Shown here: in pieces, positions 26,298 through 35,735 of the stretch
How the letters are laid out: every line of letters starts with the position of its first letter
How positions within the stretch are numbered: position 1 is the first letter of the stretch
Assembly (NCBI GenBank): GCA_020849275.1
Contig: JADLGO010000067.1
Location: 119,389 to 183,388 of the forward strand
Direction: 5' to 3'
From: Chthonomonadales bacterium
Lineage (GTDB): Bacteria > Armatimonadota > Chthonomonadetes > Chthonomonadales > CAJBBX01
DNA: 64,000 nt
Made by a program: the position numbers and the translations under genes
Notes under the pieces: generated by a model
What the model saw: the letters and a program-made list of their open reading frames with translations, nothing else
The model's database searches: none
Told to the model about the DNA's origin: nothing

Positions 26298-28601
26298 GGA
26301 GGTCATCCCGGCGGTCTCTAGCGCGCGCCGGTACCAGCACAGGTCGAAGGGTGGATACCCGGCCAGGTAGTGACTCGCGCCCGACGCTTCGCCGGCCTCC
26401 CATTCGATGCGGTAGAGCCGCTTCCAACTGGCCGAGAACGGGATACGGGCGAGCAGCGTGACGGCGTCGGCGGAGGCGCGGCCGCTACCCTCCGCCATCG
26501 TCTCGCCGGTCTCTATGTCGCGCACGCGGAAGGAGAGCGGCACGTCGGCGCGCGTGTCGTTGCAGGCGACCAGTTCCTGGCCCCACGAGGCCGGCTCGCG
26601 GAGCGCCAGGAGCAACGGCGCTTGAGCGCGCTTCAGGAACACGTAGGCGAGCTTCTTCACGAAGTAGTAGTCCACCACGGCGTCGGAGAACTGCGGCCAC
26701 CCATCGAGAAGATTCCACCAGAGGATCCCCGTCCGGCGCCACTTCTGGGTGCGGAAGAGCTCGACGAAGAACTTGGCGGCCTCGGCCTGCGAGGCCTGGC
26801 TGGCCCACGCGAAGCCGTCGAGGTCGCTGGGAACCGCGCCGAACAGCTCGCGGACCTGGTTGGCCATCAGCTCGACCCGGTGGTCGAAGAGGTCGGCGCC
26901 CGGCACGGGCGAGGTTGAGTGCAGACGCCACTCGGGGTTGTCGACGTAGGGCCACAGCCTGTCGGGCGAGAGGAACAGGCGCAGCGACTCGGGCGACGGG
27001 CACCCGTGGTAGCCGATCTCGCTCGCGAAGTGGCAGAGGGACCCGGTATAGTACGGGCTCTTGAAGTAGTCGCGCGGTCCCCAGAGGTGGTTCTCGGGAA
27101 GGTAGCGCTCGCCGGCGGCGTGTGCCGGTTCGTCGATGTATGGCGAGCTGGGCAGGTAGGGGCGCAGGGGGTCTTCCTCGGCCAGCACGCCGGGAAGCAC
27201 CTTCCGCGTGAGGACGTTGGCGTTCGGGTCGAGCCGAAGACCGCTCCAGGCCCGCGCGACGTCGCACTCGTTGTCGCCCGACCAGAGCGCAATGCACGCG
27301 TGCTGGCGCAGGCGGCGAACCACCTTGCGCGCCTCCTCGGCCAGGCGCGAGCCGAACGTCGGGTCCTGCGGGTAGACGGCGCAGGCCATCGCGAAGTCCT
27401 GCCACACCAGGATGCCGGCGCGGTCGCAGAGCTCGTAGAACCGATCGTCCTCGTAGACGTTGCCGCCCCAGCAGCGCAGCATGTTGCACTCGAGGTCTTC
27501 CGCCAGTGCCATGGCGGCGTCGACCCGCGACCGGTCGCGGGCATGGAAGGCGTCGAGCGGCACCCAGTTCGAGCCTTTCACGAACAGCGGCTCGTCGTTC
27601 ACGCGAAAACGAAACTGACCGGTCCCCTCCTCGTCGGTCACGCTCGTACGTTCCAGGGCGACCGTGCGGATGCCGAGCGTGAGCGCGACGCGGTCGATCT
27701 CCTCGCCGTCCTTCAGGAGCGCCACCCGGACATCGTAGAGCGACGCGTCGCCGCGCCCGCGCGGCCACCAGAGCGCCGGCCGATGCACGCCGAAATGCGC
27801 CGTGCCGACCTCGAACAAGGCGCGATGTCGCGTCTCGAAGTTGGACTCGCCACACACGCCCGCCACGGACACCTCGTAGACGTCGGACGGGCCGCCGGCC
27901 AGCCGCGCACGGTAGTACAGGCCCATGCTCGCATCGGAGCCGTCGGGGGCGATGGCGAGCGTGTCGAGACAGACCGTCTCGAGCCGCTCTCGCGGCAGAA
28001 AGCGCAACCGGACGGGCCGCCAGATGCCCATGGAGACGGCGCGGGGCATGATATCCCAGCCGAACATATGCGGCGCTTTGCGCACGAACAGCGACTCGTA
28101 GTTGGAGCCGAGCGCGAGGGAGGTACGGGGGTAGTCGAAGCGCCTGGCCTCCTCGATGGCCGGCTTGAGATGCACCACGAGCTCGTTCTCGCCGTGAAGG
28201 AGACCGGTCACGTCGAACGCGTGCTCCACGAGCATGTTGTCGGTCGTGCCCACGCGCTCGCCATTCAGGTAGATGGTCGCGTAACAGTCCAGCCCACCGA
28301 ACTCCAGCACTGCGTCTCGGTCTACCGGCGCCTCGCACGTGAAGCGCCGCGTGTACCACGCGTGTACCCTCTCCCACTCGCGCAGATCGGCGACGTTCAT
28401 GCCGTGGAATGGATCCGGGATGACACCCGCCCGCTCCAGGTCCAACTCCAGGCACCCCGGCACCTGCGCGCGAAGCCGTGTGAGATTCGCAGCCTCCACG
28501 TCCGCGATTCGCCCGAGGGCCCGCTCCGGCGGCGTCGCCGTCCACGCCAGCCCCCACTCGCCGCCCAGGTCGATCTCCGCCGCTCCTGCCCGCAAGTCCA
28601 T
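26289..28601 (-). CDS. Glycoside hydrolase family 2, beta-mannosidase-like
   Basis: A 770-residue GH2 protein: jelly-roll sugar-binding domain (about 1-185), immunoglobulin-like domain, TIM barrel and a C-terminal beta domain. The acid/base Glu is in LWSGDNEC (near 443) and the nucleophile in HFASEIGYHG (near 528); RCWGGNVYEDDRFYELCD is typical of beta-mannosidases and related exo-enzymes. No signal peptide is seen, so it likely acts on imported oligosaccharides. ATG 28601 has GGAGAGGAG upstream. It is the third gene of a minus-strand unit after serC and the HEAT-repeat gene, with gaps of 19 and 22 bases. Confidence 0.85.
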   Translation of the reverse strand: MDLRAGAAEIDLGGEWGLAWTATPPERALGRIADVEAANLTRLRAQVPGCLELDLERAGVIPDPFHGMNVADLREWERVHAWYTRRFTCEAPVDRDAVLEFGGLDCYATIYLNGERVGTTDNMLVEHAFDVTGLLHGENELVVHLKPAIEEARRFDYPRTSLALGSNYESLFVRKAPHMFGWDIMPRAVSMGIWRPVRLRFLPRERLETVCLDTLAIAPDGSDASMGLYYRARLAGGPSDVYEVSVAGVCGESNFETRHRALFEVGTAHFGVHRPALWWPRGRGDASLYDVRVALLKDGEEIDRVALTLGIRTVALERTSVTDEEGTGQFRFRVNDEPLFVKGSNWVPLDAFHARDRSRVDAAMALAEDLECNMLRCWGGNVYEDDRFYELCDRAGILVWQDFAMACAVYPQDPTFGSRLAEEARKVVRRLRQHACIALWSGDNECDVARAWSGLRLDPNANVLTRKVLPGVLAEEDPLRPYLPSSPYIDEPAHAAGERYLPENHLWGPRDYFKSPYYTGSLCHFASEIGYHGCPSPESLRLFLSPDRLWPYVDNPEWRLHSTSPVPGADLFDHRVELMANQVRELFGAVPSDLDGFAWASQASQAEAAKFFVELFRTQKWRRTGILWWNLLDGWPQFSDAVVDYYFVKKLAYVFLKRAQAPLLLALREPASWGQELVACNDTRADVPLSFRVRDIETGETMAEGSGRASADAVTLLARIPFSASWKRLYRIEWEAGEASGASHYLAGYPPFDLCWYRRALETAGMTSAA

Positions 28602-28623
28602 TGCGTCTCCTCTCCGGGCGGCC

Positions 28624-29544
28624 CTAACGACGCCGCGGTAGCTTCCGCAGCGAGCCCAGGGCGCCCAGCAGCCGGCGCATCCTGCCACCGCGCGGCCCGT
28701 CGCCCCCTTCGTCCTCCTCGTCCTCGCCATCCTCCGACCCGGCGCCATCCGAGGAGCGCAGAAGGAGCGTGGCGTCGGCCGGCGCCGGCCCTCCTGCCGA
28801 CCGCAGGAGCGTGCTCATGTCGGGGTCCGATGAGGAGCGCAGCAGCGTCTGCGGAGCGATCAGAAGCGCGTGAGCCTGGAGCGCGACCATTGCGAGCGCG
28901 GCGCTGCGGGCCGCCGCCGCGCGCTCAAGGAACCGCCGCGGCCTGAAGGACCACATGCCCAGCGGAACCTCACCCAGCAGTCGCAGCGCGCGGACGCGGT
29001 CCGCAGTCGTGAGGCGCGCGTCGGACAGCAGCAGGCGCGCGAGCGCATCGGCCGGACCCATCGACCTCAGCGCGTCGACCACCACCCCGCCCATGTCGCG
29101 CCGTCGTTCCAGGTAGGCGCGGCACAGCGGCTCGATGGCAATGGCGCCTCCGATGCGCGCCAGCGCCTCGGTGGCCGCATGGCGCTTGCTTCGGGGGCGA
29201 GCCGACATCAGCTCGATCAGAGCGGGAATGCGCTGGGGGTGATCGCAGCCTGCCAGGGCCCGCACGGAGAGGCGCGGGAACCGCCGCTGCGCCCGGGCCT
29301 GTTCGAGCAAGACCGCAAAGGCCTCTTCGCCACCGCGGCGCGCGAGCACCCATGCGGCACGCGAGTAGGCGCGCGTCGTAGCGGCCTCGCGCAGGGCGCG
29401 GACGGCTGGCTCGAGGAGGGCCGCCAGCGGCAGGGCGCCCAGCCGCTCACGCGCCCGGCGCAGCGCTCTCGTGCCCGCCTGCATGTAGGCCTCGAAAAGG
29501 CCGTCGGCGTCCTCGCCGCGCGGCTCGTGCGCTTCCCGGGCCAT
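28624..29544 (-). CDS. HEAT-repeat-like protein with acidic tail
   Basis: A 306-residue all-helical protein with HEAT/PBS-lyase-like repeats from about 30 to 200 (ALIELMSARPRSKRHAATEALARIG; ALRSMGPADALARLLL). The end has two LLRSS repeats (TLLRSSSDPD, TLLLRSSDGAG), a strongly acidic run (EDGEDEEDEGGD) and a basic last segment (KLPRRR). No enzyme motif is present, so a scaffold or protein-binding role is inferred. ATG 29544 was chosen as the first start after the serC stop; a longer frame runs antisense-like into serC. It lies between serC and the GH2 gene without obvious functional link. Confidence 0.68.
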   Translation of the reverse strand: MAREAHEPRGEDADGLFEAYMQAGTRALRRARERLGALPLAALLEPAVRALREAATTRAYSRAAWVLARRGGEEAFAVLLEQARAQRRFPRLSVRALAGCDHPQRIPALIELMSARPRSKRHAATEALARIGGAIAIEPLCRAYLERRRDMGGVVVDALRSMGPADALARLLLSDARLTTADRVRALRLLGEVPLGMWSFRPRRFLERAAAARSAALAMVALQAHALLIAPQTLLRSSSDPDMSTLLRSAGGPAPADATLLLRSSDGAGSEDGEDEEDEGGDGPRGGRMRRLLGALGSLRKLPRRR

Positions 29545-29563
29545 CCAGGGTCGCCCGGGCCGC

Positions 29564-30643
29564 TCAGACCGCGGCAAAGGCGCGCAGGTAGTCGGCGAGC
29601 GCCTCCGCGGCGTCCATCGGCAGCGCGTTGTAGAGCGAGGCGCGGAATCCACCCACGGAGCGGTGCCCCTTCAGCCCCTCCATTCCGCGCTCGCGGGCGC
29701 CGGCGAGGAACGCGATTTGGCGCGCTGGATCCCGCAGGCGAAACGTGACGTTCATGAGCGAGCGATCCTCGCGCACCCGGACCGTGGGCTCATAGACCTC
29801 GGGGTGAGCGTCCAGCGCATCGTAGACCACGCCAGCCTTCGCGCGGTTCAGGCGCTCCATGGCGCCCAGCCCGCCCTGCTCCTCCACCCACTTCATCACG
29901 AGCCCGAGCACATAGATCCCGAACACGGGCGGCGTGTTGTAGAGCGAGTCGCTCTTCTCGTGCGTCCGATAGGAAAGCATCGTGGGCAAGTCGTCCGTCG
30001 CTCTCGCCAGCAGATCGCGCCGAGCCAGCACAACGGTCACTCCGGCTGGCCCGGCGTTCTTCTGCGCGCCGGCGTAGATCAAGCCAAACCGCGAGTAGTC
30101 CAGTTTCCGGGCCAGGATGTCCGATGACATATCAGCGACCAGCGGCACGTCGCCCGTCGCCGGTAGATCCGACCACTCCGTGCCCTCGATCGTGTTGTTC
30201 GTGGTGATGTGCACGTAGCGCGCGGTGGACGACAGGCGTAGCTCGCGCGGGATCCGGGCGTAGCTCTCGTCCGCCGAGCTTGCCGCAACGTTCACCTCGC
30301 CGAACCGGCGCGCCTCCTTGATGGCCTTCTTCGCCCACTCGCCGGTGTCCACGTAGTCGGCCGACGCGCCGGGTCCCAGAAACGCCATCGGCACCATGGC
30401 GAACTGGAGGCTCGCGCCGCCGCCAAGGAACAGCGCGGCGTACTCGCTCGAGGCGATGCCCAGCACACGTAGAGTCCGCTCCTTCGCCTCGGCGTGGATC
30501 GCCTCGTACAGCTTGCCGCGGTGGCTGACCTCCAGGATCGACATTCCCGATCCGCCGATCTCGAGCACGCCGCGGCTGGCCTCTTCAAGCACCGGCACGG
30601 GCAGGACCGCCGGCCCGGCTCCGAAGTTGTGGGTGCGCTTCAC
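29564..30643 (-). CDS. serC: Phosphoserine aminotransferase
   Basis: A 359-residue class V PLP aminotransferase, the SerC enzyme that converts 3-phosphohydroxypyruvate and glutamate to phosphoserine (serine and pyridoxal synthesis). It begins KRTHNFGAGPAVLPVPVL and has GMSILEVSHRG (33-43), LFLGGGASLQFAMVP (71-85) and the PLP lysine K195 in YAGAQKNAGPAG. The end LKGHRSVGGFRASLYNA is also diagnostic. GTG 30643 is chosen because GGAGGG lies 7 bases upstream and the conserved start follows at once. The length is normal for the family. A promoter is seen at 30702-30731. Confidence 0.95.
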   Translation of the reverse strand: MKRTHNFGAGPAVLPVPVLEEASRGVLEIGGSGMSILEVSHRGKLYEAIHAEAKERTLRVLGIASSEYAALFLGGGASLQFAMVPMAFLGPGASADYVDTGEWAKKAIKEARRFGEVNVAASSADESYARIPRELRLSSTARYVHITTNNTIEGTEWSDLPATGDVPLVADMSSDILARKLDYSRFGLIYAGAQKNAGPAGVTVVLARRDLLARATDDLPTMLSYRTHEKSDSLYNTPPVFGIYVLGLVMKWVEEQGGLGAMERLNRAKAGVVYDALDAHPEVYEPTVRVREDRSLMNVTFRLRDPARQIAFLAGARERGMEGLKGHRSVGGFRASLYNALPMDAAEALADYLRAFAAV

Positions 30644-30701
30644 GATGCTTCCCTCCGCGCCGGCGCGGCGCACGACGGCTCGCGAGCTGGTCGTCCGCAC
30701 A

Positions 30702-30731
30702 AGGATACTCCGCCGCCTGCCGGGCTGTCAA
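30702..30731 (-). promoter_or_regulatory. Sigma-70-type promoter of serC
   Basis: On the minus strand, TTGACA (30731-30726) is followed after 18 bases by TATCCT (30707-30702). It lies about 60 bases upstream of the serC start and is divergent from the csoR promoter. Confidence 0.6.
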
Positions 30732-30755
30732 CGCGGCGGCGAACCCTCGTCGCGG

Positions 30756-30784
30756 TTATACCCAATAGGGGTACAGGGTATAAT
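30756..30784 (+). promoter_or_regulatory. csoR-copA promoter with CsoR operator
   Basis: A perfect -10 TATAAT (30779-30784) has only a weak -35 (TTATAC, 30756-30761). Between them lies TACCCAATAGGGGTA (30759-30773), which has the TACCC-N4-GGGGTA form of known CsoR operators. A second perfect pair, TATACCC (30757-30763) and GGGTATA (30776-30782), frames it. A repressor bound here would block RNA polymerase until copper is present. Confidence 0.75.
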
Positions 30785-30803
30785 GGCGATCAGGGGGCTG
30801 AAC

Positions 30804-31085
30804 ATGCCTGTGCAGGGGGAACAGAAGGACGACGCGCTGCGTCGTCTCAACCGCGTCGAGGGCCAGGTTCGCGGCATCCGACGCCTGATCGAGGGCGACG
30901 CCTACTGTGTCGACGTGCTGACGCAGATCTCGTCGGCGCACGAGGCGCTGCGCGCCGTCGGCAAGATCGTCATGCGCGACCATCTGCGTCACTGCGTAAC
31001 GGACGCGCTGCGCGAGGGAGACCCGGAGCGCGCCGAGCGCACCTACCAGGAGATCCTGGACCTGGCGTACAAGTACGCCCGCTAG
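30804..31085 (+). CDS. csoR: CsoR-family copper-sensing repressor
   Basis: A 93-residue DUF156/CsoR protein. The Cu(I) ligands C35, H60 and C64 (AYCVDVLT; RDHLRHC) are all present, which separates it from nickel or formaldehyde sensors of the same fold. Without copper it represses its own operon; Cu(I) binding releases it. ATG 30804 is preferred over ATG 30783 because the latter lies inside the -10 box and so upstream of the transcript, while AGGGGG sits 6 bases before 30804. The stop is 15 bases before the copA start, so the two are cotranscribed. Confidence 0.9.
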   Translation: MPVQGEQKDDALRRLNRVEGQVRGIRRLIEGDAYCVDVLTQISSAHEALRAVGKIVMRDHLRHCVTDALREGDPERAERTYQEILDLAYKYAR

Positions 31086-31100
31086 GAAAGCGAGACACCC

Positions 31101-33899
31101 ATGCCTGCAGACAGCATCGCCGTCGTGATCGCCGCGGTGGCGACCATCGCGCTCCTGGCCTGGTTCTTCTTCGGGCCGAAGCGCGCCGCGCCGATGGCCC
31201 GCACTCGCGATGGGATACAAGAGGTCACGATCCGCGTCGAGGGCTCCTATCAGCCGGCGCGCATCACCGTGCGGGCGGGCCAACCGGTGCGCCTGCTCTT
31301 TGATCGGCGCGAGGCGGCCGCCTGTTCGGAGCGCGTCGTCATCCCGGACTTCGGGGTGAACCGCGACCTGCCTGCATTCGAGGTGACGCCGATCCAGATC
31401 AAGCCCGACCGCCCGGGAGATTTCGCGTTCACCTGCGGCATGGGCATGTACCGGGGCGAGATCCATGTCGTGGCCCCGCAGGCAGCGTCCGAGCCGGCGC
31501 CGACCATGCCGCACGACGCGGCGAACGGCTCGGCACCGACAAGCGAGGCGCGCTGCGACCTGAACGTTCAGGGGATGGTCTGCGCCTCGTGCGTCGGCCG
31601 GGTGGAGCAGGCGCTGCGCCGAGTTCCGGGCGTGACGGACGCCGCAGTCAACCTGCTGGCCGAGCGCGCCACGGTGCGCTATGACGCGGCCGCGGCCCGG
31701 CCAGAGGACCTGGTGGCCGCGCTGGACGTGGCGGGCTTCGACGCCGAGGTGCGCGACCTCGCCGCCGATCACTCCCTTGGCTCCGAGGGCGGCGAGCGCC
31801 GGCGGGCCGAGGTCGACGACCTGAGACGCCGGGTGACGCTGGCCGCCGCGCTCACGGCGCCCGTCCTCGCGATGGCGATGGGGCCGCACTTCGGGCTCAT
31901 GCCGATGCGCTGGCAGGAGGCCCCGTGGTGGAACTGGAGCCAGCTCGTGCTGAGCACGCCGGTGCTCGCGTGGGCGGGACGCGGCTTCTTCCGCGGCGCG
32001 TGGGCCGCGCTCCGGCAGCGAGCCAGCGACATGAACACGCTGATCGCCGTCGGCACTGCGTCGGCCTACCTGTACTCGCTAGCGGTCACGGTCGCGCCCG
32101 GCTTCTTCGCCTCTCACGGTCTGCAAGCCGGCGTCTACTTCGAAACGGCGGACGTCATCATCACGCTCATCCTCGTGGGACGCCTGCTGGAGGCGCGCGC
32201 CAAGCGCGGCACGGGCGCGGCGATCGAGCGCCTGATCGGCCTGCAGCCGCGCACCGCGCGCGTTGTGCGCAACGGCGCGGAGGAGGATGTGCCGATCGCC
32301 GAGGTGCGGGCCGGTGACCGGCTCATCGTACGGCCCGGCGAGAAGGTGCCCGTTGACGGGATCGTGCTTTCGGGTGAGTCGTGGGTCGATGAAAGCATGC
32401 TTACGGGCGAGAGCATGCCGCGCGCCAAGCGCTCCGGCGACACCGTGGTCGGCGCGACGCTCAACCAGCGCGGCGCGCTCACAGTGGAGGCGCGGCGCGT
32501 GGGGCGCGATACCGTGCTCGCGCAGATCGTCCGTCTGGTGGAGCAGGCGCAGGGATCGCGAGCGCCCATCCAGCGCCTGGCCGACGTCGTGACCGGCTAC
32601 TTTGTTCCGGTCGTCCTGATGGTCGCCGCGGCCACCTTCGCCGGCTGGTACGCGCTGGGCCCGGACCCGCGCTTCCTCAACGCGCTCGTGGCCTTCGTCG
32701 CGGTGCTGATCATCGCCTGCCCGTGCGCGCTCGGCCTGGCAACGCCCACGGCGATCATGGTCGGTACGGGGCGCGGCGCACAGATGGGCGTGCTGATCAA
32801 GGACGCGGAGGCACTGGAGACCGCGCACCGGGCGACGACAGTGGTGCTCGACAAGACCGGAACGCTGACCGTCGGCAAGCCTGCCCTGGCCGACGTGGTG
32901 GCCGCCGATGGCGCTGACCCCGCCGAGGCGCTTCGGCTGGCGGCCGGCGCCGAGCGCGGCAGCGAGCATCCCATCGCGGCCGCCATCGTGGCGGGAGCGC
33001 GCGCGCGCGGCGCGGTGGTCCCGGAGGCGGCGGAGTTCGCTTCGGAGACTGGCCGCGGCGTGCGCGCGACGGTGGAGGGGAGGCGTGTGCTGGTTGGGTC
33101 GCCCGCCTTCCTGGCCGACGAGGGCGTGGCGAGCCTTGACGCGGCGAGCAGGGCCGCGCGCGAGCTCGCGGAGTCGGGGCGGACGGCGGTGATCGTCGCG
33201 GTCGATGGGGCCGCAGCGGCGACGCTGGGCGTCTCGGACCCGCTCAAGCCGGGGGCCGCCGACGCCGTGGCGGGTCTGGCGCGCCGGGGCATCTCCGTGG
33301 TCATGCTGACGGGCGACAACGCCCGGACCGCGCAGGTGGTCGCCGCGCAGGTGGGAATCCAGCGCGTGGTCGCCGAGGTCCTTCCCGAGCACAAAGCGGC
33401 CGAGGTGAAGGCGCTTCAGGCGCGCGGAGAGCGCGTGGCAATGGTGGGGGACGGCATCAACGATGCGCCGGCGCTGGCGCAGGCCGATCTAGGCGTCGCG
33501 ATCGGGGCCGGCACCGATGTGGCGATCGAGACTGCCGACATCGTGCTCCTGCGCGACGACGTGCACGGGATCGCCGAGGCGATCGACCTGTCGCGCGCGA
33601 CGATGCGCAACATCCGCCAGAACCTGGGGTTCGCCTTCGGCTACAACGTGCTCGGCATCCCGATCGCCGCGGGCTTGCTCTACCCGCTTACCGGGTGGCT
33701 ACTGAGCCCGATGATCGCGTCGGCGGCCATGGCGATGAGCAGCGTGAGCGTGGTCACCAACGCGCTGCGCCTGCGACGCTTCGTTCCGGCGGACGGCGGA
33801 GCGGCAGGATCGCCACCGAACCCGGCGCGCGCGGCAGCAGACGGTGCCTCCCCGGCGCGCAGGGCCGCCGACCCCGCCGGCGGGTCGGCGTCGGGCTAG
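31101..33899 (+). CDS. copA: Cu(I)-exporting P1B-ATPase with N-terminal cupredoxin domain
   Basis: 932 residues. A membrane helix (about 6-24) is followed by a cupredoxin-like domain (about 40-125; C75, C112, M114 and M116 in TCGMGMYRG), a heavy-metal-associated domain with CASC (C161, C164), then the P1B-ATPase core. The core shows TGES, the transport motif CPC (C540-C542), DKTGT with phospho-Asp D584, an SEHP motif and [12 protein letters not shown]. It exports Cu(I) from the cytoplasm. The extra N-terminal helix plus cupredoxin is not part of the classic CopA; the domain would lie on one side of the membrane as a copper donor or acceptor. A Pro/Ala-rich tail of about 40 residues ends the protein. 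It is controlled by CsoR from the upstream operator. Confidence 0.92.
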   Translation: MPADSIAVVIAAVATIALLAWFFFGPKRAAPMARTRDGIQEVTIRVEGSYQPARITVRAGQPVRLLFDRREAAACSERVVIPDFGVNRDLPAFEVTPIQIKPDRPGDFAFTCGMGMYRGEIHVVAPQAASEPAPTMPHDAANGSAPTSEARCDLNVQGMVCASCVGRVEQALRRVPGVTDAAVNLLAERATVRYDAAAARPEDLVAALDVAGFDAEVRDLAADHSLGSEGGERRRAEVDDLRRRVTLAAALTAPVLAMAMGPHFGLMPMRWQEAPWWNWSQLVLSTPVLAWAGRGFFRGAWAALRQRASDMNTLIAVGTASAYLYSLAVTVAPGFFASHGLQAGVYFETADVIITLILVGRLLEARAKRGTGAAIERLIGLQPRTARVVRNGAEEDVPIAEVRAGDRLIVRPGEKVPVDGIVLSGESWVDESMLTGESMPRAKRSGDTVVGATLNQRGALTVEARRVGRDTVLAQIVRLVEQAQGSRAPIQRLADVVTGYFVPVVLMVAAATFAGWYALGPDPRFLNALVAFVAVLIIACPCALGLATPTAIMVGTGRGAQMGVLIKDAEALETAHRATTVVLDKTGTLTVGKPALADVVAADGADPAEALRLAAGAERGSEHPIAAAIVAGARARGAVVPEAAEFASETGRGVRATVEGRRVLVGSPAFLADEGVASLDAASRAARELAESGRTAVIVAVDGAAAATLGVSDPLKPGAADAVAGLARRGISVVMLTGDNARTAQVVAAQVGIQRVVAEVLPEHKAAEVKALQARGERVAMVGDGINDAPALAQADLGVAIGAGTDVAIETADIVLLRDDVHGIAEAIDLSRATMRNIRQNLGFAFGYNVLGIPIAAGLLYPLTGWLLSPMIASAAMAMSSVSVVTNALRLRRFVPADGGAAGSPPNPARAAADGASPARRAADPAGGSASG

Positions 33900-33927
33900 G
33901 CAGGGCCCGTCCCCGGCGGCGCTCTCT

Positions 33928-34671
33928 CTACGCTGTCGCCCCGCCACCGCCGCCGCGCAGCAGCACGCGGTCGTCGAGCGCGACGCCGTCCTGCCGCGTG
34001 CCGGCCGGCATGTAGTGCATCACCCACGCGCGCCGCTGGCGCGGGCTGCGGTTGGGACGCGTCATGTGCAGCGTGCGGCAATGGTGGAACATGGCGTCGC
34101 CGGCTCGGAGCGGCACACTGACGGCGAGCGACTCGTCGGCATCGGCCTTGAGCTGCGCCACATAGGAGCCCGCTCGCTGGTGGCCCACCTCGCCGCTGCG
34201 GTGGCTGCCCGGAACCACCCACATGCAGCCGTTCCCCTCGTCCGCGTCGTCGAGCGCGATCCAGAGGCTCACCGCGCGCGGCGGGTCCAGCCGCCAGTAG
34301 CCGTTGTCCTGATGCCAGGGCACCACATCGCCGTTGAGCGCCGGCTTGTAGAGCGCCTGGTCGTGGTAGAGCCGCAGGCCCGGCCCGCCAACCACCCGCT
34401 CCACGATGTCCAACAGCGGCTCCTTGTGCAGCACCCGCGCGAACGCGGGGTCGAGCCGCCACATGTCGATGATCTGGAGCACCGCTCCCGACGGGGTCTC
34501 CTCGCCCTCCTTCTGGCCCAGATTGCGGTAGCTCGACGGCTTCTCCGTGGCCGCGAAGATGCGATCGTAGGCCGCACGCAGGTCGGCGATCTCGCGTGCG
34601 GAGAGGACTCCCGTCACCGGCAGGTACCCGTTCTCGCCGAAAAACGCCAGTTGCTCGTCGGTTAGCTTCAC
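33928..34671 (-). CDS. PhyH-family Fe(II)/2-oxoglutarate dioxygenase (short)
   Basis: A 247-residue phytanoyl-CoA dioxygenase-type enzyme. The iron triad is H120, D122 (PWHQDNGYW) and H202 (TLHMTRPN); MWVVPGSHRSG (150-160) is a typical family stretch. It would hydroxylate a small molecule with Fe(II), 2-oxoglutarate and oxygen. GTG 34671 has GGAGG directly upstream. It begins 10 bases after a second PhyH gene, so the two are cotranscribed. The substrates of bacterial PhyH proteins cannot be predicted from sequence. Confidence 0.85.
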   Translation of the reverse strand: MKLTDEQLAFFGENGYLPVTGVLSAREIADLRAAYDRIFAATEKPSSYRNLGQKEGEETPSGAVLQIIDMWRLDPAFARVLHKEPLLDIVERVVGGPGLRLYHDQALYKPALNGDVVPWHQDNGYWRLDPPRAVSLWIALDDADEGNGCMWVVPGSHRSGEVGHQRAGSYVAQLKADADESLAVSVPLRAGDAMFHHCRTLHMTRPNRSPRQRRAWVMHYMPAGTRQDGVALDDRVLLRGGGGGATA

Positions 34672-34681
34672 GCCGTCCTCC

Positions 34682-35584
34682 TCAAGAGCGCCAGTACCGG
34701 GCGTGGGGATAGCGGTAGGTTGGCAGCTCCTCGCCGGGCGCGAGGCCCGCAGTGTCGAACGGGGCGGGAGGGCGGTATCTGTAGGGCTCCTCGTCCGCAG
34801 GCACGTAGCCGGCCTGGCGCCGGCGCTGGAGGCAGGCAAGCAGGACCTTCTGCTTGAGCGCGATGTACTCGGGCACGTGGGGCCCGATGGCCTGCTCCAC
34901 GTGGGCCGAGCGGAACTCGTAGTACACGACGCGGCGCAGCTTGTCGGAGGCGTTGGAGGGCGAGCCGTGCAGCACCAGGATGTTGTGGAACAGCACGTCG
35001 CCCGGCTGCATCAGGGCAGGAACGGCGCCGGATGCGCGGAACGCCTCCTTTGTCGTGTCGCCGGCGCGGCGCTCATCGAGCCATCCGGCGACACGCTCCA
35101 CCGGCCACGCATGGCTGCCCGGCACCACCCACACGCACGTGTCTTCGTCGGCCTCGTCCAGGTAGAAGTCCACGTTGAAGATGGGGGTATCCGCCACGCA
35201 CTCCGTACCGGCGTCGCGATGCCACGGAACGATGATGCCTTCGCCCGGGAGCTTGAGGACCATCGAGTCCCACGTCGGGATGAGGTCCGGGCCCATCAGC
35301 TTCTCGACCGAGCGAAGGATGAAGGGGTGTCCGAGCATCACCTTCATCTCGTCGCGCTTGTCGATCACGTACTCGATCCGCTTCAGCACGCTAGCGCCCG
35401 TGCGGTGGCCCTTACCGTACATGAAGTCGGGGTCCTCGCGGGTCTCCGCCGATCCGTAGGCCGTCAGGTCGTCCATCGCGGCTTGCACGCGACCCAACTC
35501 CTCGCCTCGGAGCACGCCGCGCAGGATCAGATAACCGTTGTCGCGAAAGAACTGAGCCTGCTCGTCGGTGATCACAGCCGGCAT
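34682..35584 (-). CDS. PhyH-family Fe(II)/2-oxoglutarate dioxygenase (long)
   Basis: A 300-residue PhyH protein with the triad H122, D124 (PWHRDAG) and H206 (LVLHGSPSN), and VWVVPGSHAW at 151-160. It differs from the downstream PhyH by a C-terminal extension of about 60 residues rich in Pro, Tyr and Arg. The two share little sequence outside the motifs, so they are ancient paralogues. ATG 35584 has GGAGGGG upstream. It follows the beta-helix gene by 151 bases on the same strand. Confidence 0.85.
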   Translation of the reverse strand: MPAVITDEQAQFFRDNGYLILRGVLRGEELGRVQAAMDDLTAYGSAETREDPDFMYGKGHRTGASVLKRIEYVIDKRDEMKVMLGHPFILRSVEKLMGPDLIPTWDSMVLKLPGEGIIVPWHRDAGTECVADTPIFNVDFYLDEADEDTCVWVVPGSHAWPVERVAGWLDERRAGDTTKEAFRASGAVPALMQPGDVLFHNILVLHGSPSNASDKLRRVVYYEFRSAHVEQAIGPHVPEYIALKQKVLLACLQRRRQAGYVPADEEPYRYRPPAPFDTAGLAPGEELPTYRYPHARYWRS

Positions 35585-35735
35585 CGTGGCCCCTCCTGTG
35601 GTGGCTGGCGCCCCTCGCACGGGACGCCGCGAGCCGTCCTTTAGGGGCGGCCCAGCACACTGTACGCTACGCTAAGTATGGCTTCTCCGGCTCCCACCCG
35701 CGCGTCGTCCCTGACCAGGGCGGGATGCCCGCGGG

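Noticed and set aside
26485..28557. 690-codon minus-strand frame
   Set aside because: Alternative frame of the GH2 gene with Arg-rich, low-complexity translation.
30783..30785. ATG as start of csoR
   Set aside because: It overlaps the TATAAT box and would not be in the transcript; ATG 30804 has a ribosome site.
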